A stretch of DNA of 64,000 nucleotides, taken from the NCBI GenBank assembly GCA_018398815.1, contig CM031616.1, positions 74,266,840 through 74,330,839 on the forward strand, in the 5' to 3' direction. The position numbers were made by a program, and so were the translations under genes. This document shows positions 57,165 through 64,000 of the stretch, piece by piece (within the stretch, counting starts at the first letter, position 1; every line of letters starts with the position of its first letter). The notes beneath the pieces were generated by a model. That model was given only the letters and a program-made list of their open reading frames with translations, did not search any database and had not been told where the DNA came from. The stretch comes from Conus ventricosus (lineage: Eukaryota > Mollusca > Gastropoda > Neogastropoda > Conidae).

Positions 57165-57236
57165 AACAGCTGCCGTGGTTGAGTGGTTAGCATCATGAGT
57201 TGCAGATTGGTAGGGTTTGGGTTCAGGTCCCATCAG
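57165..57236 (+). mobile_element. tRNA-like head of a SINE
   Basis: GCTGCCGTGGTTGAGTGGTT and AGCATCATGAGTTGCAG followed by GGGTTCAGGTCCC resemble the A box, anticodon arm and B box of a tRNA (closest in look to a Ser/Leu-type head). No SINE body follows; the B-box end continues directly into the 63-bp array. Confidence 0.5.
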
Positions 57237-58168
57237 ATACATCTGTTTGTGGGATTTGGGGGCCCTCAACCAGCATCCAGAATTGTTCAGGTCCTATCAG
57301 ATACCTCTGTCTGTGGGATTTGGGGGCCCTCAACCAGCATCCAGAATTGTTCAGGTCCCATCAGATACATCTGTCTGTGGGATTTGGGGCCCCCAACCAG
57401 CATCCAGAATTGTTCAGGTCCCATCAGATACCTCTGTCTGTGGGATTTGGGGCCCCCAACCAGCATCCAGAATTGTTCAGGTCCCATCAGATACCTCTGT
57501 TTGTGGGATTTGGGGTCCCCAACCAGCATCCAGAATTGTTCAGGTCCCATCGGATACCTCTGTCTGATTTGGGGCCCCCAACCAGCATCCAGAATTGTTC
57601 AGGTCCCATCAGATACCTCTGTCTGTGGGATTTGGGGCCCCCAACCAGCATCCAGAATTGTTCAGGTCCCATCAGATGCATCTGTTTGTGGGATTTGGGG
57701 CCCCCAACCAGCATCCAGAATTATTCAGGTCCCATCAGATGCATCTGTTTGTGGGATTTGGGGCCCCCAACCAGCATCCAGAATTGTTCAGGTCCCATCA
57801 GATGCATCTGTTTGTGGGATTTGGGGCCCTCAACCAGCATCCAGAATTGTTCAGGTCCCATCAGATGCATCTGTTTGTGGGATTTGGGGCCCTCAACCAG
57901 CATCCACGATTGTTCAGGTCCCATCAGATGCATCTGTTTGTGGGATTTGGGGACCTCAACCAGCATCCAGAATTGTTCAGGTCCCATCAGATGCATCTGT
58001 TGTGGGATTTGGGGCCCCCAACCAGCATCCAGAATTGTTCAGGTCCCATCAGATGCATCTGTTTGTGGGATTTGGGGCCCTCAACCAACATCCAGAATTG
58101 TTCAGGTCCCATCAGATGCATCTGTTTGTGGATTTGGGGCCCTAAACCAACATCCAGAATTGTTCAGT
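57225..58168. repeat. 63-bp minisatellite starting in a tRNA-like B box, about 15 copies
   Basis: Unit GGTCCCATCAGATGCATCTG, TTTGTGGGATTTGGGGCCCC, CAACCAGCATCCAGAATTGT, TCA. Each unit repeats GTTCAGGTCCC from the tRNA-like head. Early units have ATACCTCTGTCTG, later ones ATGCATCTGTTTG. The 63-bp length keeps all + frames open, giving spurious proteins of up to 366 residues (57200-58300). Confidence 0.95.
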
Positions 58169-58198
58169 GCACTGAGGACTCAGTGGTGGCTCCCCTCT

Positions 58199-58200
<2 letters not shown>

Positions 58201-58236
<36 letters not shown>
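58201..58236. repeat. Poly-C tract
   Basis: An uninterrupted run of about 36 C. Confidence 0.95.
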
Positions 58237-58321
58237 TGTCTTTCTTTGTGTCAGTGTCTGTGTGCAGCCAGGTGCTTGTGGCTGTGGGGACCTTCACTAA
58301 CACTGCGATCATGCCTGTTGT

Positions 58322-58548
58322 TCTGTGCCAGATGTTCTGTGTCTGATGTCCTGTGCCTGATGTCCTGTGCCTGATGTCCTGTGCCTGATGTCCTGTGCCT
58401 GATGTCCTGTGTCTGATGTCCTGTGTCTGATGTTCTGTGTCTGATGTCCTGTGTCTGATGTCCTGTGCCTCATGTCCTGTGTCTGATGTCCTGTGTCTGA
58501 TGTCCTGTGCCTGATGTCCTGTGCCTGATGTCCTGTGCCTGATGTGCA
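58322..58548 (+). repeat. 14-bp minisatellite ending at the exon 5 acceptor
   Basis: About 16 units of CTGATGTCCTGTGC (or GTGT). The final unit is CTGATGTGCAG, where the acceptor AG replaces the unit's end. The pyrimidine tract of this acceptor is therefore made of repeat units. Confidence 0.9.
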
Positions 58549-58549
58549 G

Positions 58550-58735
58550 ATTGGGAAGACCAAGGTGAAGATCCCCCCTGGAGGTCTCCACCCTGCGGTG
58601 GGCATGCACTCAGAGGGTGAGGAGGTGCAGCTGCACCTGCACGCGGACTGGGAGAGCGAGGAGTCCATGCAGATGGTGGTGGATCACTGCGAGGACGACT
58701 GGAAACGTCTGCATGACGTCCGCCTCTGTGGGCAG
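58550..58735 (+). CDS. SPRYD3: SPRYD3-like, exon 5 (between SPRY domains)
   Basis: 186 nt, 62 codons, phase 0 at both ends, between GATGTGCAG and GTGAGG. It reads IGKTKVKIPPGGLHPAVGMH, SEGEEVQLHLHADWESEESM, QMVVDHCEDDWKRLHDVRLC and GQ. GLxPAVGMHS(L/E)GEEV(R/Q)LHL and the following (D/E)DxWxRLHDVR(V/L)CG match SPRYD3 closely as I remember it. It closes SPRY 1 and forms the linker to SPRY 2. Its GC-rich sequence contrasts with the flanking arrays. Confidence 0.92.
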
Positions 58736-59026
58736 GTGAGGGGCAAGACAGCTGGGGATGGGGGGAGGGAGGGGGGGGTATTGATTTGGGTTCTAAAGCA
58801 CTTTATATAAAGATAACTGTTGTTAAGTCAGAAACACTGGAATCTCTGACTTAGTTAAGTCAAATTGAATCATCAAGCCTGCCTGATAGGCTCTTTGAAA
58901 AGAGTTTTAAAACCTAAATCCTGTAAAAAAAAAAAAATTGACATGGTTTTTAAGAAAAATAGCACGGGGTGTGGTTTATATGTGTGTGTATGTGCAAACG
59001 AAATGTGTACAAATAAAGACAGAGAG
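58736..59026 (+). other. SPRYD3-like intron 5
   Basis: Short intron from GTGAGG to ACAGAGAG. It has a G-rich start and no strong pyrimidine tract; the acceptor was chosen to keep the frame. Confidence 0.55.
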
Positions 59027-59194
59027 GATTTTTTGGCGAGTCCAGAATCTAGAGTACACGGGCCGTGGAGGACGATACACGACGTGGGGTTGGCTCAGGC
59101 AACGCATCCCCTCAACACTACCAGCCATTACTTTGAAATAGAGATTGTCGACCCCGGAGATAGCTGTTACATTGCTATCGGTATTGCCAAAAGG
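59027..59194 (+). CDS. SPRYD3: SPRYD3-like, exon 6 (start of SPRY domain 2), last exon in window
   Basis: 168 nt, 56 codons, phase 0. It reads DFLASPESRVHGPWRTIHDV, GLAQATHPLNTTSHYFEIEI, VDPGDSCYIAIGIAKR before GTAAGT. DVGLAQAxHPLxTxSHYFE(V/I)EIVDPG(E/D)xCYIA(L/I)G(L/I)A(R/K) agrees strongly with the second SPRY domain of SPRYD3. The acceptor is less certain than the rest (ACAGAGAG), and the first few residues could differ. The rest of SPRY 2 and the C-terminus should lie past 64000 or are missing here. Its donor is repeated eight more times downstream. Confidence 0.88.
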
Positions 59195-59686
59195 GTAAGT
59201 GTCCTCAGCATTGAACTCTGTCTGTTACATTGCTATGGTATTGCCAAAAGGGTAAGTGTCCCCAGCATTGAACTCTATCTGTTACATTGCTATGGGTATT
59301 GCCAAAAGGGTAAGTGTCCTCAGCATTGAACTCTGTCTGTTACATTGCTATGGGTATTGCCAAAAGGGTAAGTGTCCTCAGCATTGAACTCTGTTACATT
59401 GCTATGGGTATTGCCAAAAGGGTAAGTGTCCTCAGCATTGAACTCTATCTGTTACATTGCTATGGGTATTGCCAAAAGGGTAAGTGTCCTCAGCATTGAA
59501 CTCTATCTGTTACATTGCTATGGGTATTGCCAAAAGGGTAAGTGTCCTCAGCATTGAACTCTGTTACATTGCTATGGGTATTGCCAAAAGGGTAAGTGTC
59601 CCCAGCATTGAACTCTATCTGTTACATTGCTATGGGTATTGGCAAAAGGGTAAGTGTCCCCAGCATTGAACTCTATCTGTTACATA
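59140..59686 (+). repeat. About 58-bp minisatellite copying the exon 6 end and donor
   Basis: Unit TGTTACATTGCTATGGGTAT, TGCCAAAAGGGTAAGTGTCC, TCAGCATTGAACTCTATC; some units lack 4-6 bp. The real exon end is the first unit (TGTTACATTGCTATCGG...). GTAAGT stands at 59195 (real), 59252, 59310, 59368, 59422, 59480, 59538, 59592 and 59650, always after AAAAGG. Each unit therefore holds about 30 nt of exon sequence plus a perfect donor hexamer. Confidence 0.95.
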
Positions 59687-60083
59687 ATGATAATAAATAA
59701 TAATAAATTGAGCTTATATTGCGCTCTTCGATGAGAGAAGACTCATCCTCAGAGCGCTTTACAATACAGGAAAAATAAAAGTTTCCATTAACATTGCACA
59801 ATATTGGGAAAAAGGCATCAAAACAATAGGTCACAAAGCAAGCACTAAAACAGATGCACAAGCCACATCCCCCCCCCCCCCCACTTCCCCCCCCCCCCCC
59901 CCCCCCTCACACACACACACACACACACACCGCCACCCCACACACACGACATTATATGAACAACGCTCGACAAGAATTTGGGAATAGAAGAAAAGAACCA
60001 ACCCCCATCCCCACCCCCACACCCACCCGCCTCCAATTTCGTGAACACTGCACGGGATACAATATAAAACATGCAGAAGGGAG

Positions 60084-60129
<46 letters not shown>

Positions 60130-61440
60130 GGGCAAACTCAACACGAAGCAACAAATACCCACGCGCGTAAACGCACACACACGAACACACACACGCAAAA
60201 GCACACAAGCATTCAGGCACGGAAGCGCGCGTGCACATACAAGAGGCGAAAGGATGGAGAATGCATGGGAAACACGCATTAACTCGTACGCTATGAAGAA
60301 AGACAAAAAGACTTCTGAAAGAGATGCGTTTTGAGACCAGATTTGAACGCAGAGAGAGTCTGTGAAGAGCGGAGCTGGGAGGGGAGGGAGTTCCAGACAA
60401 GGGGGCTTGATAACTGAAAGAACGTTGGCCAAAGGATTTCAGTTTCATGCGGGAAGCTTGAGAAGTTTGTCACTGCTAGAGCGGAGAGTGCGAGAGGGTT
60501 GATAAGTGACAAGTGTGTTGGAAAGATAAGCAGGCAATGTTTCATCAAAGTGTCGGAAGGCAAGTGTTGCGAGTTTATACTGAATGCGCGCATGAATGGG
60601 AAGCCAATGTAGTCTAACTAACAGAGGTGTAGTGTGGGTTCTTTTGGACATTTGGAAAACAAGTCTGGCTGCGTTGTTTTCAATACGTTGAAGTCGGTTT
60701 ATATCGACAGTGGGAAGACCGGCAAGAATACTGTTACAGTAATCGAGTTTTGACATGATGAGGGAACAGATAAGTTGGGCAGTCCCTTTCTGTGTAAGAT
60801 ATGAGCGAATTGACGCGATCTTTCTCAAAGCCAAATAGGCTGAACGACACAGGTGACCGATCTGGACATTCATGGACAGCGTACTATCCAAATGGACACC
60901 CAGATCCCTCACGCTGTCTTCAAAGGGAATTTTGTTGGTTCCAGCTTGAATAGATTTTTCAGAAATGCGATCCAAAACAGAACGCGGTGCTGCCAACAGA
61001 GCCTCAGTTTTTTTCATCATTCAGCTTGAGCTTATTTTTAAGCATCCACGATTTAACAGATTGGAAACACAGTTCAAATTCCGATACCAAAAGTTGGAAT
61101 GCAGCAGGCTCAGCAGCGTCGTGCAGCTGGGTGTCATCGGCAGATTTCTGATGAGGAATCCCGTGTTCCTCAATGACCATAGATAGAGGTTGGATATACA
61201 GAGAGAAGAGAAGAGGGCCCAAAACGGAGCCTTGGGGCACACCAAAGTCCAGGTAAGGGGAGAGGAGACCTTGCCACCAACAGACACAGGTTGAGTTCTG
61301 CCAGTCAGATATGACCGAAACCATTCTAATGCAGTGTCTGTGATACCGAAAGACACCGACAGTCTTTTTAAAAGAATACTGTGGTCGATAGTGTCAAATG
61401 CGGCACTGAGATCTATATGTGTCAAGGATAAAAGACCCTG
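59687..61440 (-). mobile_element. CR1/L2-like LINE, 5'-truncated, frameshifted
   Basis: Minus strand, in order: [18 protein letters not shown] (about 61415), [17 protein letters not shown], a frame change, [17 protein letters not shown] (61230), SADDTQLHD (catalytic box, with Ser where Tyr or Phe is usual), [57 protein letters not shown] and LLVRLHWLPI (60630). A last frame gives VWNSLPSQLRSSQTLSAFKS near 60390. The 3' UTR holds CA microsatellites (60090-60127) and C runs (59870-59906), and ends at a (TTAT)n-type tail near 59687-59708. It sits directly after the exon 6 donor array. Confidence 0.85.
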
Positions 61441-61997
61441 TCAGGGGAATGAGGCAGGAACAGACAAAGAGCATAGAGGCAGAGCTTAATCTAGAGCGCG
61501 GGATTGGTACAATCCCCCGAATATCTGTTCCTTCCCGCAATTATGGAGTCTGAACGCGGGCAGACTCCCGCACAGTTGCAGGACTGCCCGCCCTGTTCAC
61601 AGATCGTTGCGGGCGCTCGTTTGTCGTCTGCTTGAAAAACTGAAACTAGGACTGAGCAGGAGCGAACGATTTCTTGATATTTCATTGGCTGTTAGTGTAA
61701 ATCAACCAATCGGCGGCGTTCATCTCCTCCATCTCGATCACCGACGAGAAGTTGCGAGAGTTTAAAGCAGACCTGTGCACTTTACGATTTTTGCGTATAA
61801 TCTCACGAAATTTAATACAGCTATACGATTGTACGTTTCAAAACCAAATTGTACGAAATTTTGATGAACGAGCTTACGAAAATGCGCTGAACACGTAATC
61901 CGGCCGAGTCCAAGAGTCTGGTCCAACTTTTAAAAGTTCCGATGGCGCATGCGTACTTCCTGCCTCTATGAATGCATCAACATTGCTTCTCACTCGC
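61441..61997. other. No gene recognised; flank or 5' region of hAT remnants
   Basis: GC-richer sequence (about 61540-61640) without a recognisable domain, then AT-rich sequence leading to the first hAT remnant. Confidence 0.4.
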
Positions 61998-62115
61998 TTC
62001 AACTCGCGCGCATGAAACAGACAACGAAAATTCAGATTCATTGGTAGAAGCTGTGATCCAAAAGAAAAAGAAATATGAACAGAAGTACAAACCAGCGTAT
62101 CATCAGACATGTTTA
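61998..62115 (+). pseudogene. hAT-like N-terminal remnant (first copy)
   Basis: Residues AHETDNENSDSLVEAVIQKK, KKYEQKYKPAYHQT resemble the start of the protein at 62402 (AHETDESGGDSD... VIDAVNNKKKKKYFQKF). The copy stops at about 62110 before any zinc-finger Cys pair. It is a diverged duplicate of the N-terminal head. Confidence 0.45.
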
Positions 62116-62401
62116 CCTCCCGACCTCACCGGGAGATTCTCCCGAGTTCAGACGTTGTTATACGGTCTCCCGCTCGACTTCAAATCTCCCGATCGCGAAA
62201 CGCGCTTTCTCCCGTTGCTCACCGAAACCACTTCGGCAGATTTCCGATCCAGAATTTTATCAACATACAGTTCACTGTCGGTGGCGCCCGGCCAAGTTAC
62301 CTGTTCTCTCGCGCGTGTGCGGTGATGAGTTACGCGTCCGCCATAGTCGTCGCGGGCGGGAAGTTGATGCAGCTGAACGCTACCACTTCTGCGCAGTGAA
62401 A

Positions 62402-63226
62402 ATGGCGGCGATTGAGAAGAAGCGTGCTCATGAAACTGATGAAAGCGGCGGCGACTCAGACTGTGATTCCCGTGTGATTGATGCGGTTAATAATAAGAAG
62501 AAGAAGAAATATTTTCAAAAGTTCAAGCTGCAGTACCAGACAGACTTCCCGGACATTATATCATCAAGTAAAGGAGCAGAGTTCGCCTTCTGCACCAAGT
62601 GCAAACTTCACTTCAGTATCTCCAGAGCATACTACATTATAGTATGCTCTGGTATCTCGCATGGCGGACAACACGACATAAAAAGGCATGTCAACTGTGA
62701 GTCTCATAAGTGTTGCGCGCGCAGTTCCGGCCCACAGATTACGAACTTTTTTACGGCTGCCGTGACCAAAGACGACGCCAAAGGAAAGTTGGAAGATGAC
62801 ATCACAAAGGCAGAAGCAACACTGTGTCGAGTGATAGGAGGTGTCACAGCTGACACAGTCATTGAACAGTTCATCACATATCAGTGTACTGATATAAGGC
62901 AATGTGTGACTGAAGGGGATGCTGATGGGATTGATTCCACATGGAAGAAGATTGGGGAACTGGATGAAGGGCTTCTGTCAGAATTGTCTCTTGTGATGAG
63001 AGGTATCTTGACTATTCCTCATGGCAGCGCTCACTGTGAGCGTGTCTTCTCATGTGTCAAGAAGAACAGGACTAGCCAGCGGGCCTCCCTTTCAGATGTT
63101 ACCCTGGAGAGTTTACTGGTGGTCAAATCAGATCCCAGGGAACCTGTCGAGGCTGTCAGGGACATGTCCTCTGAATCCGTGCGCAGGTTAAGAAGTGCTT
63201 ACACGCAAAGTCTTAAGCACCACTAG
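62402..63226 (+). CDS. hAT transposase-derived protein with BED finger and C-terminal hAT region, core missing
   Basis: An open frame of 274 codons from ATG 62402. Basic N-terminus (NNKKKKKYFQKF), then a BED-type finger: FAFCTKCKLHF with HGGQHDIKRHVNCESHK, interrupted by a 12-residue insertion from a hairpin (62616-62658). After a linker (SSGPQITNFFTAAVTK), the C-terminal part LVMRGILTIPHGSAHCERVF, SCVKKNRTSQRASLSDVTLE, SLLVVKSD is the hAT dimerisation (hATC-like) region. The middle RNase H-like catalytic fold is absent, so it cannot be a complete transposase. The intact frame is compatible with a recently deleted element or a retained DNA-binding protein. TAG at 63224 ends it. Confidence 0.65.
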   Translation: MAAIEKKRAHETDESGGDSDCDSRVIDAVNNKKKKKYFQKFKLQYQTDFPDIISSSKGAEFAFCTKCKLHFSISRAYYIIVCSGISHGGQHDIKRHVNCESHKCCARSSGPQITNFFTAAVTKDDAKGKLEDDITKAEATLCRVIGGVTADTVIEQFITYQCTDIRQCVTEGDADGIDSTWKKIGELDEGLLSELSLVMRGILTIPHGSAHCERVFSCVKKNRTSQRASLSDVTLESLLVVKSDPREPVEAVRDMSSESVRRLRSAYTQSLKHH

Positions 63227-63259
63227 ACTAACCTAAAATGAAAAGACAGCAAGCCATGT

Positions 63260-63590
63260 ACTGTATATTCATCATGCAGAACTATTTTTAAGTTAGTGAA
63301 AAGTGCTATTTGCTCTCCCTGTGTGTAGTCACCATGCAGAACTGTATCTAGTTAGTGACAAACTGTGCTGGCTGCTCTCCCTGTGTGTAGGCATCATGCA
63401 GAGCTGTATGAAGTTAGTGACAAACTGTGCTGGCTGCTCTCCCTGTGTGTAGGCTAGTCATCATGCAGCGCTGTATGAAGTTAGTGACAAACTGTGCTGG
63501 CTGCTCTCCCTGTGTGTAGGCATCATGCAGAACTGTATGAAGTTAGTGGAAAAGTGCTGGTTGCTCTCCCTGTGTGGTGTAACTGAACAT
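63260..63590. repeat. About 62-bp tandem repeat in the hAT 3' region, 5 copies
   Basis: Unit CATCATGCAGAACTGTATGA, AGTTAGTGACAAACTGTGCT, GGCTGCTCTCCCTGTGTGTA, GG. Copies vary in length (AAAAGTGCT shortening). An AATAAA lies just behind it at about 63594. Confidence 0.85.
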
Positions 63591-63889
63591 TAACAATAAA
63601 AAGTGCTGCCTGCAGAACTCTATGATAGAGTGACGTTTTCCTGTGTTTCTTCATCATGTTGAGCACACACACAACAAAGGGTAAGTGAGATATATATTCT
63701 AAAGCTGTCGCAGAAATGTGTTTTCCACAGTCATATTAGGTATATTTGTTATTGGTTTTAACGTGCGAGGGGAAATCTACTGTTTTGAGACCAAATCTAC
63801 TGGTTTGCTACACCTAATCTACTGGTCAAGGGGATAGAGGGGTAAACAGGTCTGGTATCATACTATTTTCAAGTTCATTACTGCGTCAA
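63591..63889. other. No gene recognised
   Basis: AT-rich sequence after the tandem repeat; includes AATAAA at its start and the words AAATCTACTG repeated near 63772-63820. Confidence 0.4.
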
Positions 63890-64000
63890 AGAAGGACGAT
63901 ACGTTCGCACACAGCACCACGTGTAACTGTCAAATCGCGATTGCTACAGTGGTCGCTTTGACATTCAGCGGCACATCAGTAGCAAAAGCCACAAAGGAAA
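63890..64000 (+). pseudogene. hAT-like BED-finger remnant, cut by the window end
   Basis: Two frames together show a finger-like pattern: STTCNCQIAIAT, then, in another frame, GRFDIQRHISSKSHK. This resembles the His half of the BED finger at 62402 (GGQHDIKRHVNCESHK). A frameshift lies between the Cys and His halves. It may be a third head of the same hAT family or the next element. Confidence 0.45.

Noticed and set aside
57200..58300. 366- and 320-residue + strand frames
   Set aside because: They translate a 63-bp minisatellite whose length is a multiple of three; overlapping frames of similar length exist in all phases.

Overview
This is a eukaryotic, animal window: intron-split conserved genes scattered through long non-coding sequence full of transposon remnants, SINEs and LINEs, (CA/GT)n microsatellites and at least a dozen minisatellite or satellite arrays. 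The LINE, SINE and DIRS types and the dense microsatellites suit a lophotrochozoan, probably a gastropod mollusc, but no sequence here proves the species.

Two host genes can be followed on the + strand by matching exon phases. (1) The 3' part of a CNOT4-like gene (E3 ligase subunit of the CCR4-NOT complex): exons at 11014-11152, 12177-12254, 15760-15940 and 26381-26546 with a stop codon. The RING and RRM exons would lie upstream of the window. (2) The 5' two thirds of a SPRYD3-like gene (SPRY domain-containing protein 3): coding exons at 48742-48917, 51629-51744, 53612-53699, 54808-54943, 58550-58735 and 59027-59194. Every junction keeps phase. The second SPRY domain continues beyond the window.

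Layout. 1-4.7 kb: decayed DIRS-like retrotransposon with terminal inverted repeats. 5.1-7.1 kb: broken piggyBac transposase. 8.8-9.7 kb: candidate small DNA element. 10.0-26.5 kb: CNOT4-like exons and introns, including a satellite of 20/25-bp units totalling about 6.2 kb in three blocks, split by a 1.6-kb unit and by a 1.4-kb hAT element with intact terminal repeats. 26.5-48.6 kb: intergenic, with a complete SINE with target duplications, two minisatellites, a Mutator-like element with palindromic subterminal repeats, several LINE pieces (one split by a hAT element), microsatellites and an RTE-like LINE. 48.7-59.2 kb: SPRYD3-like exons with an expanded array in nearly every intron. 59.7-61.4 kb: CR1/L2-like LINE on the minus strand. 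62-64 kb: repeated hAT BED-finger remnants, one with an intact reading frame.

The most striking pattern is that several tandem arrays start exactly at exon edges and copy the splice site itself. The CNOT4-like 11014 acceptor plus 27 nt of exon is copied about 17 times. The SPRYD3-like 59194 donor plus about 30 nt of exon is copied eight more times. The exon-4 acceptor plus about 40 nt of exon is duplicated once, with its AG lost. The exon-3 acceptor abuts a 36-bp array whose units carry a donor-like AAGGTGAG. Whether these decoy splice sites are used is the question most worth testing.
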